Assembly (NCBI RefSeq): GCF_001540865.1
Contig: NC_033630.1
Coordinates: 6,192,393 to 6,256,392, forward strand
Direction of reading: 5' to 3'
DNA: 64,000 bases
From: Ananas comosus
Taxonomy: Eukaryota > Streptophyta > Magnoliopsida > Poales > Bromeliaceae
The notes beneath the pieces were generated by a model. That model was not told the DNA's origin. It was given only the letters and a program-made list of their open reading frames with translations, and ran no database searches. The position numbers were made by a program, and so were the translations under genes. This document shows, piece after piece, positions 1 to 9,892 of the stretch. Position 1 is the first letter of the stretch; every line of letters begins with the position of its first letter.

Positions 1-475
1 ACAGAACTACTGCGAGCTAAACCAGATGGTGCAGATCCAGACCCAGACCCACCACCGGCATCAAACTGAGAGCGTCCAAATTGTGCTCTATGTCGTTGGA
101 CTTCATCTTGCTGCCATCTTTCTTGTGCAGATGCTTCCATGGCAGCTCTAGTATCAGCATCTAATTCATCACTTCATATGGGTCAACAGGGGGATATTCT
201 GCCGCTCGTTTATCTAGTTCATCTCGATCATCTCTTACTTTCTTTTTTGCTAATTTTGAAGATTCTAACTCAATTTTCATTGCATGTCTTATTTCCTGAG
301 GGACTTTAGGGCAGTTCGATACTTCAGAAAAACCCCCAGCAATATGTTTCTTTAGGTGAGTGACACCTCCGCCCATTCCGACCATATTACAATAATTGCA
401 CTTCCAATGAAACCTATTCCCATCAATTATTTGTCCATGTTGCCAACCATAATTTTCTGATCGTTTAGGTGCCAT
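1..475 (-). pseudogene. hAT-type transposase, N-terminal BED zinc-finger fragment (broken, runs off left edge)
   Basis: The minus-strand ORF starts at an ATG at 475. Its first 104 residues carry a BED-type zinc finger pattern: W24, C26, C29, H40 and H44, followed by a basic/acidic linker. This is the N-terminal DNA-binding module of plant hAT (Ac/Tam3-like) transposases. The frame stops at about 161, but a different minus-strand frame stays open from about 170 to the window edge and continues with an acidic, then Gly/Ser-rich segment typical of the linker after the BED finger, so one small frameshift is inferred near 160-170. The catalytic and dimerisation regions would lie left of the window. 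It is separate from the hAT relic at 21-24 kb. The family assignment rests on the finger and on architecture; a non-transposase BED protein is less likely. Confidence 0.7.
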
Positions 476-1606
476 TATGATCTATAATTATTGACATACA
501 AACAAATAAAATAAAATCTATTTCAGAAAAATAAGAAAAAGAACGATATGATGAAGAAGGTATCATATCTACCAAGTACCAACTTTGAAAATTCTTTTGT
601 TTTTATTTTTATTTTTTGATACATTTGAAAAAATTATAACAGATAAAATTATAGAAAATTTTATTTTTTTCCTAAAAACTTTTCAAGATTTGTATATTGA
701 TTCAATTATAAAACATATGATGACTAGAACAACCCAAATGGGACCGCAATTACATTCATAATTTTTTCCTTTTTTATTCTTTTAAAAAATATAGTATAAA
801 ATACAAAGTTAGCGAAATAGTTTTCTAAAATTTATATTTTCTTAAAATTAATTTAAATTTATTTATATTATTTTTTTAAAATTATTGCAGGTTATAATTT
901 TCAAAATACAAAGACATCTTTTTTTTTTGCTATTTCTTTTGATCGTATTACTGCCTTTCTTTTATAAGATACAAAAACATATAAAATTATTTTTGTAATT
1001 ATTTTTAAATATTTTTTTATTAAATTTTTTTTGAAAATTTGTTAGATCATCAAAAGAAATAGCAATAAACTAAATGACAAATAAATTAAATAAACTTAAA
1101 TATCAATTGATTTCATTTAGCTTTTAATTTTATCAATATTTTATATCTTCTAATGCAAAAAAAGAAATTGTGATTGATGTTGTTTACCCTAATTCGCCGA
1201 ACGCTTCACGGTGCGAGAAATTTTGATAAAATAATTTGCGAAAAGAAAGTGGATGTCTGTGCTGGATCAGATATGTCAATTAAAAATTAGCCCCTATATT
1301 TATAAATAAAAAATTTAAATTATAATATTTTTGACTTACCTAACAAGCAAATCTGCGATATGAAATGTCTTTGCCTTCTTTTCAAGCGACTTCTTTTCAA
1401 GCGACGAAAAAAAGAGGACAAAAATAATTTTAGGAAGACATGTAAGAATTGAAAAGAAAAAAGAGAGATGAGAAGAAAAGTTAAGGCTGCTAAGCACCGG
1501 CAAAAGAAAGAAAGGGGAAGAAAGAATACGAAGGAAAGAAAGATGGGCGCGGAGGTCAGGAGGCGGATTTGCATGAATTTATAATCTCACAGCCTTTGCA
1601 TTATAG
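476..1606. other. AT-rich non-coding stretch
   Basis: No supportable gene. The sequence is strongly AT-rich with runs of A and T. Parts (for example around 890-930 and 1185-1230) resemble, in inverse orientation, parts of the AT-rich interior of the element at 42.1-44.1 kb, including a shared stretch with TTCGCCGAA and one with AAAGACATCT. It is probably the interior of a related, degraded mobile element. Confidence 0.35.
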
Positions 1607-2019
1607 TTGTTTGGCCTTTGGGTTACCCAAAGGCCAAACAAAAAGACAAAAATTTAATTACGCTGTGGGCATGTGACATGATGCCCACAGCAACCCAAAT
1701 GCCAAAGAAAAAGACAAAAAAAAAAACTTAGGCTGTGGGCATGTGACGGATGCCCACAGCAAAAGCAGATCCAAAGAGAAAAAAAAAAAGCAAAAGCAAA
1801 CAAAAAAACAAAAGCCAAAAAAAAAAAAAAACAGGGGCACGGCACGCGGCACAGTGCCATGGCACATGACCGCGTGCCGCCTTGTCTCGAGCAGCACGGG
1901 TCGTGTGCCGCGGCACATGGGGGGGGGGTCGAAGACCCCCCCTGTACCGTGCCCTCTTCTTGGGGGCACGGTACGGCACGCCCCGTGCCGTACGGCAAGG
2001 GGCGGCACCTTATTCCTTG
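1607..2019. repeat. Hairpin-rich, GC-tipped repeat (copy A)
   Basis: Three strong hairpins follow one another: arms 1607-1622/1626-1641 (16 bp, 3-nt loop), 1662-1672/1681-1691 and 1732-1742/1750-1760 (arms GCTGTGGGCAT / ATGCCCACAGC). They are followed by an A-rich tract with AAAAGC repeats, then a GC-rich segment built of GTGCC/GGCAC words ending near 2019. The same arrangement recurs at 5412-5728, and its GC-rich tip recurs inverted at about 42120. This suggests a dispersed mobile element end; the superfamily was not identified. Confidence 0.6.
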
Positions 2020-2144
2020 AAGTCAGGCCATTAAAGCACTCTTATTGGAAGTAAGGGTTAGCGTCTGTTAATCTGTCCTATTTTCATCAACTTTAGCATT
2101 CCTGATGCTTGGAAGAAGTATGATTATTACATTGCTTTTCCTGT
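2020..2144 (+). repeat. Left arm of a 125-bp inverted repeat
   Basis: This segment matches the reverse complement of 3374-3498 over its whole length with few mismatches. It includes the words CATCAACTTTAGCAT and ATTACATTGCTTTTCCTGT. The arms are about 1.2 kb apart and enclose the GTGAAT/ATTCAC palindromes at 2.6-2.9 kb and the unrecognised ORF at 3160-3457. Confidence 0.75.
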
Positions 2145-2630
2145 ATTGGTGGGCATGATGATAGCAGAACACTATATATTGAAGATAAATTATGTACTTG
2201 CAAATGAAACAAAATAGACTAAGGGCCTCTGAGTAATCTGTTGCTTTTAGCATTCTTGAATCTCGATATACCAATTGTATCATTGGAGTGGTTTGTTTAT
2301 GGTAAAAATTCAATTTTAAAATTGTCATTGTGGATGTTTGGCCGTGCGGTGCGGACCACATTCACGGTGCGGCCCGCAGAGCGCGACGTTTGGCGCTTGC
2401 GGTTGCGTATGGATCTCCATGCATAATCACAACACGAAAGATGTGGCCCACTCATGAACCTCGGTAGAGATCCCTCTCTGATATCTACCTCGATTTCTCC
2501 TCCCCCTCATCCTAGACTTTTTTCAAAAATAACCCTGTGAAATTTGGTAATTGGGGAATTGGGGAAATAACCCTATAAAAACCAAAATTAGCAAAATAAT
2601 CCTCTCTTCGCTACGTTGGAGCCACATCAA
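2145..2630. other. Unassigned non-coding sequence
   Basis: No ORF or RNA gene could be supported. There is a short GC-rich patch at about 2338-2410, then low-complexity sequence about 2520-2610 with repeated ATAACCCTAT-like words. A comparable lead-in precedes the palindromes at 23.2 kb, so this may be the flank of the same mobile family. Confidence 0.3.
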
Positions 2631-2960
2631 ATTGTCACTCTGAAGACGGTGAATCGTTCACCGCTTGCAGAGAAGGCAGTGAATGATTCACCGTCTTTGT
2701 GATATAACTTAAAAAGGCGGTCGACGATTCACCGTATTTATCATTCACCGCCTTTAGTATAAACACCTCCGAACTGGTTAATTTAGGGTTTAGATGGGTG
2801 TGCAAAGTGGTTAGTTTAGGCATGGGTGTGCGAAGTGGGTTAAGTACACATAAGACGGATTACCGTCTTACTGAAGACCGTGAATCGTTAACCAACTTCA
2901 TTGAAGACAGTGAATCGTTCACCGCCTTTTGTGCAAGCTCCTTTTTTATAAGTATTTAAC
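2631..2960. repeat. Cluster of GTGAATnnTTCACCG palindromic modules
   Basis: Several short, imperfect palindromes of the type GTGAATcgTTCACCG occur at about 2648-2665, 2678-2694, 2720-2735, 2878-2895 and 2908-2925, often inside GACGG/GGCGG words. The same module recurs at 23268-23420. It is a dispersed non-coding repeat, probably part of a mobile element; the family is not known to me. Confidence 0.6.
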
Positions 2961-3159
2961 GGTAATTTTTACTAGTTAGGAACATCAATTTGCACGACAA
3001 CAAAAATTTCAACAATAAAGTTCAAAGAACAATAAGATATAACCAATTTGGTAAGAATATCAATAAAAACACAAAAAGTTTGTAAAAATATCAACTAAAT
3101 AAAGAGGTATATAATATTGCACATGTTATATAAACTGTTCGATCCAAATCACATAAATG

Positions 3160-3457
3160 TTAGCCTCGAGATCTTTCTCTCCCTCGACGTCCTCGGCTAC
3201 GTCCGCGTGCACGCCCATGTCCACGTCCATGTCCACGTCTATGTCTACGCCCATGATCAACATCGAGCTCAACAGGATGTACGTCATAAAGTGGCTCGAT
3301 ACTTGCCATCTGATCGAGATCCTCGATAATGATGTCCCCATGATGCTCTGGAATCGCCCGAGTCTTCTCTGCCACAGGAAAAGCAATGTAATAATCACAT
3401 TTCTTCCAAGCATCAGGGATGCTAAAGTTGATGAAAATAGGACAGATTAATAGACGC
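3160..3457 (-). CDS. Unrecognised ORF with Arg/Gly-rich tail
   Basis: The minus-strand frame is open from about 3457 to the stop at 3160; the first ATG gives only 71 residues (3375). The upstream part reads as ordinary protein, with an IPDAWKK word, an acidic patch (IIIEDLDQM) and a hydrophobic/aromatic stretch. The end is a low-complexity tail of RGH/RGR repeats that comes from short GTCCACGTCCAT-type repeats in the DNA. Its first ~25 codons lie inside the 125-bp inverted repeat, so a second inverted copy of that part exists at about 2090-2144. I do not recognise a family. It could be a transposon-borne gene fragment or a chance frame across a repeat. Confidence 0.25.
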
Positions 3458-3498
3458 TAAGCCTTGCTTCCAATAAGAGTGCTTTAATGGCCTGACTT
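3374..3498 (-). repeat. Right arm of the 125-bp inverted repeat
   Basis: Reverse complement of 2020-2144 with a few substitutions. It overlaps the beginning of the minus-strand open frame ending at 3160. Confidence 0.75.
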
Positions 3499-3541
3499 GC
3501 CCACTAGTAGTCTATAGTAGCTACTTTGCAGGTTACTTTAA

Positions 3542-3956
3542 TGACCCGACTAGCCCACTAGTCTTAGCTACTTTATTGGCCCAACTCGCTGACTCAAAAT
3601 GCTTAAACTTTGCTCGTACTAATGTACTAGTTGTATTTATGGCTCTCAAATATATCCAATATGGGCCTTCTATAGGGGAACCACAAACTCTCCTCTTTCT
3701 AGACCTTGACATCTTTGTTAGGACATAATTCAGGACCATCAAACAATGTGAGATTCTAGAGGTAGCTCCTAGGGATTGGTAACTTGGCTCTAATACCATA
3801 TGTAACAACCCAACTAGCCACTAGTATTAGCTACTCATGGGTTCAACTCACCAGCCCAAAATGCTTAAGCCCAAATTACTGGCATTACTATATTATTCAC
3901 ATATATGGCCCTTAAACACTTAAAATATACAATATGGGACTATTTTGGGGTGCCGC
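3542..3956 (-). mobile_element. TRIM-like retrotransposon, degraded
   Basis: It shares its layout with the well-preserved TRIM at 24457-24992. An LTR-like block at about 3542-3685 carries the words TGACCCGAC and AAAATGCTTAA and ends in CCACA. A short non-coding interior contains TGTGAGATTCTAGAGGT. A primer-binding-site-like sequence (TGGCTCTAATACCAT, complement of the initiator-Met tRNA 3' end) abuts a second LTR-like block that begins TGTAACAACCC at 3801 and ends near 3956. The two blocks have diverged and no matching target duplication was found, so it is old. It encodes nothing. Confidence 0.6.
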
Positions 3957-4470
3957 AAATACAACAAAAAAATGTTTATACCAATTTAGATAGCTTATAG
4001 TTGATTTTAATAGAGTTCTAAAACAACTAAATTAAATGTCAAAGTTTTAAGGAAATGTTCTCTATAAATATTTACATATTTGTGTGTGTATGCATTTTGC
4101 GCGTCTATACTGCATATTATTGCATGGACATTATTGATTTTTCACAATGGACTATTCATGTGAGTGTTAAAAAAATTTAAAAGCGTTTGCGTTAGACGAG
4201 GGGATTATATGTTAAAAAAAACTGAGATTAAAGGTTCTATACTCCTTAGAAATCATAAAGATTTCTAATTAATTACGCCTATTCATATTTAGACAACCTC
4301 CGATTAAGCTGGTCAATTATGATAATTAGCAAAACATAATGCATTTCTTTTATTACTCTTGTACATCGGTGTACAAAATTAATACAACTGAAAAAGAGAA
4401 AAAGTGACAATTATCATCTCTCTACTTCTCTCCTTTTCAAGATATTTCTCCAAACAATGTCGGCCATGCA
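3957..4470. other. Unassigned AT-rich sequence
   Basis: No gene, long repeat or structured RNA could be supported here. Confidence 0.3.
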
Positions 4471-4750
4471 TCATGCAGCTTTTTTTGGTATTTCATCGAG
4501 CATTTGACACGCACATAGGTAATGTGCAAGTTGCCTTTGACATTTCATTGAATACTTGGCACGTGTACATGAACAATGCAGCTGCTCAAGTTTTCTTTGA
4601 CATTCTGTAGTATGCACACCATTTTTGGCATTTCATCGAACGCTTAGCGCGCGTACATGAACAACGCGCTATGCACAAATTCTTTTTGGCACTTTGTCTA
4701 ACACTTGGCGTGTGCGTATAAATTATCCATCACGCACAGCTTGTTTTTGA
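4471..4750. repeat. Degenerate tandem array, ~65-75 bp units
   Basis: About four diverged units each contain a TTTGGCATTT-CATCGA core, then ACACTTGGCACG, then GTACATGAACAA-like words (cores near 4484, 4540, 4622 and 4685). The units are not identical enough to be recent. The array lies directly upstream of the GC-rich minisatellite. Confidence 0.5.
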
Positions 4751-4795
4751 CAAAAGCCAATTCAAAATAGTTGCAATCAATAATTTGATTGGAGC

Positions 4796-5386
4796 TTTCC
4801 GTCGACGGCTAAGCGTCAAACGGAATAGTCGTCGTCGTCGTCGTCGTCTACCGCTAACGGCTAAGCGTCAAGCGGATGATGATCGTTGTCGTCGGCTTTA
4901 CCGCCGACGGCTAAGCGTCAAGCGGATCGTCGTTGTCGTTGTGGTTTACCGCCGACGGGTAAGCGTCAAGCGGATGATCATAGTCGTCGTTGCCTTTACT
5001 GCCGACGGCTAAGCGTCAAGCGTATCGTCGTCGTCGTTGTCGTTGTCGTCGTCGTCTTCTACCGCCGACGGCGAAGCGTCAAGCGGATGATCCTCGTCGT
5101 CGCTGTCGTCGTCTACCGCCGACGGCTATGCGTCAAGCGGATGATCATCGTCGTCGTTGTCGTCGTCTACCGCCGACGGCTATGCGTCAAGCGGATGATC
5201 GTTGTCGTCGTTGCCGTCGTTTACCGCCGACGGGTAAGCGTCAAACGGATGATCCTCGTCGTCGTTGTCGTCGTCTACCGTCGACGGCTATGCGTCAAGC
5301 GGATGATCATCTTCGTCGTTGTCGTCTTACCGCCGACGGCTAAGCGTCAAGCGGATCGTCGTCGTCGTCGTTGTCGTTACCGTCGA
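4796..5386. repeat. Minisatellite, ~50-60 bp unit with internal CGT microsatellite
   Basis: About eleven units each start with ACCGCCGACGGCTAAGCGTC (with variants) at about 4796, 4849, 4900, 4949, 4998, 5060, 5115, 5169, 5222, 5275 and 5329. They are separated by variable-length (CGT)n/(TCG)n runs. Unit length varies because the CGT run varies. All forward frames are open and Arg/Val-rich simply because of the repeat, so these are not genes. The array runs into the sequence gap at 5387, so its true length is unknown. Confidence 0.9.
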
Positions 5387-5411
5387 NNNNNNNNNNNNNN
5401 NNNNNNNNNNN
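5387..5411. other. Assembly gap (25 N)
   Basis: Run of 25 N separating the minisatellite from a poly-A-rich repeat. The real distance and content are unknown; the missing 5' half of the downstream retrotransposon could lie in or beyond the gap. Confidence 0.95.
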
Positions 5412-5728
5412 AAAAAAAAAAAGAAAACAAAGGCTGTGGGCATGTGATAGATGCCCACAACAAAAATGGATCCAAAGAGAAAATAACAAAGCAAAAGCAA
5501 AAGCAAAAAAAAAACAAAAGCCAAAAAAAAAACAAAAAAAAAAAAGCTGGCACGGGGCGGCACTGTGCCGCGGCACATGCACCCGTGCCGCTATGTCTCG
5601 AGCGGCACGGGGCATGTGCCGAGGCACATGGGGGGGGTCCGAGACCCCCCCTGTGCCGTGCCCCCTTATTGGGGGCACGGCACGGCACGCCCCGTGCCGC
5701 AAGGCACGGGGCGGCACTCTTTTCCTTG
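5412..5728. repeat. Hairpin-rich, GC-tipped repeat (copy B)
   Basis: Second copy of the 1662-2019 unit. It has the GCTGTGGGCAT hairpin (5433-5443 / 5451-5460, one mismatch), the AAAAGC-rich tract, and the GTGCC/GGCAC-rich tip with a poly-G/poly-C inverted pair around 5630-5650. It ends in GGCACTCTTTTCCTT at about 5728, where it abuts internal sequence of a Ty3/gypsy element. It probably inserted into, or recombined with, that element. Confidence 0.65.
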
Positions 5729-5734
5729 CTCCTG

Positions 5735-7275
5735 ATGCTACTGAAACAAATCTCATGATCCATCGAGTCCTATCACCTTTTAAGTCCACCCAAGATGATT
5801 GGAAGCGTCGTAGCCTTTTCAGAACCATTTGTAGCGTGGGAGGCAAGTTTTGCTCTCTGGTCATTGATAGTGGAATTACTGAAAACTTTGTCTCTAGAGA
5901 AATGGTTGATAAACTTAAACTGAAAACTGAAAAACTTGCTCAACCTTACAAAATAGCTTGGTTTAAGGATAGGGATGAATTTCCTATAACTGAAAGATGT
6001 CTTGTTGAATTTTCTATTGGGAAAACTTACGCTGATAAAGTTTGGTGTGATGTTGTTCCCATGGATGTGAGTCACCTATTGTTAGATAGACCTTGGCAAT
6101 TTGATCGTAGCACTATACATGATGGTAGGGAGAACACTTACATTGTCACAAAGGACAACATGAAAGTTAGATTGGTTTTCCTAAATTACTTTCTTAAACC
6201 AAAATCTAAGCCAATTGAGTCCCAAAAGCAACCCTCCAATAATGAGCAGAAAATGATGGTTTTGAACAAAAGCCAATTCTCTAAAGATCTAGCAAAGTCT
6301 CCAGTGGTATATATCCCTTTGGCAAAAGAAAAATTGAAGAACACTGAAGTTCCTCAAGCTGTTCAACCATTGCTCAATGAATTTTCTGATATTATGCTTG
6401 AGGAACTCCCCGATGGCCTTCCACCTATGAGAGACATCCGACACTACATTGATTTTGTACCCGGTGCTAGTCTTCCACACCTAGCCCATTACAGGATGAG
6501 TCCTATTGAACATGAAGAGTTACATAGGCAGGTCTCTGAACTTCTGCAAAAAGGTTACATTAGAGAATGTATGAGCCTTGTCGCGGTGCTTGCCCTCCTT
6601 ACACCAAAAAAGGATGGAACGTGGCGAATGTGTGTTGACAGTCGTGCAGTTAACAAAATTACCATCAAGTATAGGTTTCCCATTCCTAGGATTGATGATA
6701 TGCTTGACATGCTAGGTGGTGCGAAGATATTCTCTAAGATTGACCTTAAGAGCGGATATCATCAAATCCGTATTCGACCTGGAGATGAATGGAAAACAAC
6801 GTTTAAAACTAAAGAAGGATTATACGAGTGGCTAGTTATGCCGTTTGGGCTATCCAATGCCCCTAGTACTTTCATGCGCTCTATGAACCAAGTCTTGCAA
6901 CCATTCATTGGAAAATTTGTCGCAGTTTACTTCGATGACTTTCTGATTTATAGCACAAGTCTTGCGACCAGTCATTGGAAAATTGTCCTAGGCTTACCCA
7001 ACACTGCACGCCAAGTTGATTCAGTTTTTGTGGTTGTTGATCGTTTTACGAAGATGGCTCAGTTTATTCCTTGCAAGAAAACTTCTGATGCATCACATAT
7101 TGCAAAACTATTTTTCAATGAAATTGTACATTTACATGGCATCCCTAAATCAATTACCTCTGATCGAGATACACAATTTGTTAGTCATTTTTGGAGAACT
7201 TTAATGTCAAAGGCAGGAAGCAAATTGAATTCAGCAGCCCATACCATCCACAAACTGACGGGCAAACGAAAATAG
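5735..7275 (+). pseudogene. Ty3/gypsy pol fragment: protease - RT - (deletion) - integrase
   Basis: The open frame reads protease core (VIDSG near 5865; the family usually has DSG or DTG followed by a small residue), then RT with the primer-grip and palm region around 6590-6700 and the catalytic YFDD at about 6930-6941. At about 6955 it jumps from RT directly into the integrase core ([11 protein letters not shown] at about 7024), so RNase H and the integrase zinc-binding HHCC region are missing. The frame is lost at about 7240. RT copies the element RNA and integrase inserts the DNA copy; this copy could do neither. The upstream part of the same open frame (before 5735) is only repeat sequence. 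Confidence 0.85.
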
Positions 7276-8015
7276 TAAATCGATCTTTGGGTAATCTCTT
7301 AAGATGTTTAGCTAGAGAAAAATCAACACAATGGGATTTAATTTTACCTCAAGCTGGATTTGCTTATAACAGTTCCATAAACCGAACCATTGGAAAATCT
7401 CCTTTTGAAGCTTTATATGGCCGTCCTATTGCCCACTTTCTTGACCGAGCACCAATACCTTACCCTGGTAGAGTTAGTGCAGATGCCGACTATTACCTAA
7501 AACAGTTTCAAGAGGTGCAACAATAGGTTCATCAGAGGTTGCGGGATTCCACTGTCAAGTACAAGGAGTCAGCGGATAAACATTGCCGAGGTATGACTTT
7601 TAATGAAGGAGATAATGTCTTGATCCATTTTAGGAAAGAAAGGTTCCCAGCTGGAGGCTATAGCAAGTTGAACAGGAAAAAGTACGGACCATTCAAAATT
7701 CTGAAGAAGTTAGGGGAAAACGCTTATCTAATTGATCTACCCTCAGAAGTACCAATGTCCCCGATCTTCAATGTTAGCGAGCTGTACGAGTATCATGGAG
7801 AGGCTCCCTCTACTGTCGATATTGATGGCTTGACATCTCACTCCGACATTGAAACTCCAGTAGATGGTGTGGAGGATATTCTGGATGTGCGCGAGTCTGC
7901 GACGCGACGTGGTACTCATCACCGATACTTGGTGCGTTGGCTTGGACGACTATTGTCCAATTCCAGTTGGATTTCTGAGGCAGAATTGCGCCAACTTCGA
8001 GAGGACTTATACTAG
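7191..8015 (+). pseudogene. Ty3/gypsy integrase C-terminal part and chromodomain-like tail
   Basis: Two adjoining frames continue the integrase. The first, 7191-7526, contains YHPQTDGQ, the conserved stretch ahead of the catalytic Glu region, and ends at an in-frame TAG at 7523-7525. The second, 7539-8015, has the GPF/KIL beta-barrel region and ends in a chromodomain-like motif (YLVRWLG ... SSWISEAEL, about 7925-7990). Chromodomains mark the chromovirus branch of Ty3/gypsy. The stop between the two pieces and the shift near 7240 make this a decayed reading frame. Confidence 0.8.
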
Positions 8016-8069
8016 AGCTATCAGGATGCCATCTCGACGGAGTCGAGATTTTCCCAACTCGAGGGCAAC

Positions 8070-9012
8070 TGATGCAGCAAATAAACCTCATTTTATTTTT
8101 GAATGCAATTTTTTTTTATTTTGTAGGTTCGTGTTTGATTCGGACTTAAATCATTTAGCTTTAGTTGATTTGGCTAACCCAAACCCTTTTCTTCAATAAA
8201 CAAGAAAACAATCCCAAAAAAGACCTTTGGAATTTCCCAAAATAAGACCTTTGAAGTTCCCAAAATTGCTTTGTTTTCAATGCATGACTCTTAGGTGACC
8301 GTGTTATGTTGAAAACGAAAAGACAATAATTTATTATAGGAGGGCTCTCAACACTATAAATACATGGTTCTTGAAGCCTTAAGGGAGATATATTTGGATG
8401 AATAGAAAATTCTACTCTCACTCTTTATCCTTGGTGTTCTACTTTCCGGCCAGATCGTCGACGCTTCTTCCTCGCGCCGAGATCGTCTTCTTCCTCAACT
8501 TGATCGTTGTCGCTTCTTCCTCGTGACAAGATCGGCTTCTACTTCTACCCCTCCTCTTCTTCCGAGTCACTACCTCATCTTCTTCTTCCCTGCTGCCGAA
8601 GTTTTACCCGTGGTGTACCGCCCTCCTCGTTGATCGTGGATCCCCCGCAATCGTGTGAACTATGCACTTTTTGTATCTCTCATCTCCTGACATCCTATTA
8701 TCCCCTTTTAATCTAGCCTTTCACCATTACCAACCATATTTGCCAAACAATCAAACCTAAAGCTTTAAGTCCGATAAAGCCGAATTTATCTTTTGGAACT
8801 ATTATATGTATTTTTAGTTGGTTGTTATTATCTCATATATTGAAGGTTTGTCATCATCTTAGTATTACTTCAATTCGATTTTAATTTTTGTCTTGTTGAA
8901 ATTTTTGCTTCCTTGCTTAAAGTTCATCGGAATTGATAAATTGAAACTAGTTTTACTTTTAAACAAAAGCAAACTTGAAAATTCAATTTTGCCAACCTCT
9001 CGGTTTGCATCA
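8070..9012 (+). repeat. 3' LTR of element 1
   Basis: The 943-bp LTR starts TGATGCAGC and ends TTTGCATCA (TG...CA). It is homologous to both LTRs of the element at 35.5-42.0 kb (there in reverse). Just upstream is a short purine-rich stretch (CTCGAGGGCAAC) in the polypurine-tract position. Confidence 0.9.
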
Positions 9013-9117
9013 AACAAAAAAATACAAAAAGAGTATGCATCTTTTGGACAAACTGGCCTAAAAAATAAGCATATAACGAACTTCACTATTTTCTTCAATT
9101 TTTATATTTTGAAATCA

Positions 9118-9689
9118 AATATTGATACAAATATGTGTTGAATGCATACGTTTAATAATAATATACTGTATTTTACAAATATAATAAAGAGCATACCCAT
9201 TGTACCTCGGCAAATCTTTGCTAGTGGTTTTGATGGGTCATTCTTGACCATGTAAAGCTAGAACTTGGATTCTGATGACATATATGCCTTATAAGCTCCT
9301 AAGCAAGAGTTTTCTTCTTGTTTGTGGTTCAGTTTCAAGCCTGTCGTATTTTTGTACACAAAGAAAGTGCTTAAATGTGTCCGCTCAAGACAAATGGTAA
9401 CTTAATATTGATACAAATATGTGTTGAATACATATGTTTAATAATAATATACTGTATTTTACAAATATAATAAAGAGCATACCCATTGTACCTCGGCAAA
9501 GCTTTGCTAGTGGTTTTGATTGGTCATTCTTGACCATGTAAAGCTAGAACTTGGATTCTGATGACTAATATGCCTTATAAGCCCCTATACAAGAGTTTTC
9601 TACTTGCTTGTGGTTCAGTTTCGAGCCTGTCATAATTTTGTGCACAAAGAAAGTGCTTAAATGTGTCCACTCAAGCCAAATGGTAACTT
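9118..9689 (+). repeat. 286-bp direct tandem duplication
   Basis: Unit 1 is 9118-9403 and unit 2 is 9404-9689. Both begin AATATTGATACAAATATGTG and end with AAATGGTAACTT, with about a dozen differences between them. The duplication lies between element 1 and the first recognised SAC9 exon. No ORF. Confidence 0.9.
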
Positions 9690-9759
9690 GCATGCTTGAC
9701 CTAATTTGACCAATTCCTGTTATCTATTTAATTAGATCTGAAGTATATGCTGCTTTCAG

Positions 9760-9892
9760 GGGTTTGCTGAGTGCCGAAATTTCATAGGCACTGGTCAGCA
9801 AGGTGGAACAGTTGCTCTTATTGCACGCCGTAGTAGATTGCATCCTGGTACCCGTTATTTGGCTCGCGGTCTGAATGCATGTTCTAGTACAG
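9760..9892 (+). CDS. SAC9: SAC9 exon 1 (of those in the window)
   Basis: Acceptor AG at 9758-9759, donor GT at 9893-9894. It encodes the SAC-domain segment GFAECRNF ... [16 protein letters not shown], a conserved SAC motif (RSRxRxGTRYxxRG-like). It ends in phase 1 (one base of a Gly codon), completed by the first two bases of exon 2. No earlier exon was found between 1 and 9759. Confidence 0.93.

Larger units (their letters stand above)
5729..9012 (+). mobile_element. Ty3/gypsy LTR retrotransposon, 5'-truncated and internally deleted (element 1)
   Basis: Closely related to the complete element at 35495-42032 but in + orientation. The 5' LTR, primer site, gag and the start of the protease region are absent; the first homologous base is at about 5730, directly after the GC-tipped repeat. 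Retained parts are protease core, reverse transcriptase, part of integrase, a chromodomain-like C-terminus and a full 3' LTR (8070-9012). RNase H and the N-terminal part of integrase are missing through an internal deletion at about 6955-6990. Frame breaks and stops make it non-functional. With no left LTR, no target duplication can be checked. Confidence 0.9.

Noticed and set aside
1654..2054. Phe/Lys-rich overlapping open frames
   Set aside because: They read through A-rich and GC-rich repeat sequence in four frames and match the repeat copy at 5.4-5.7 kb, not a protein.
2068..2361. 97-codon minus-strand ORF as a gene
   Set aside because: Its N-terminal part has no features, and its C-terminal part is only the antisense of the inverted repeat arm.
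4796..5386. CRISPR-like regular repeats with spacers
   Set aside because: Spacers are themselves CGT repeats of variable length and the context is a plant genome; this is a minisatellite.
4785..5758. Long Arg/Val-rich open frames over the minisatellite and across the N gap
   Set aside because: They arise from the stop-free CGT/GACGG repeat, exist in several frames, include gap residues and show no family motif.
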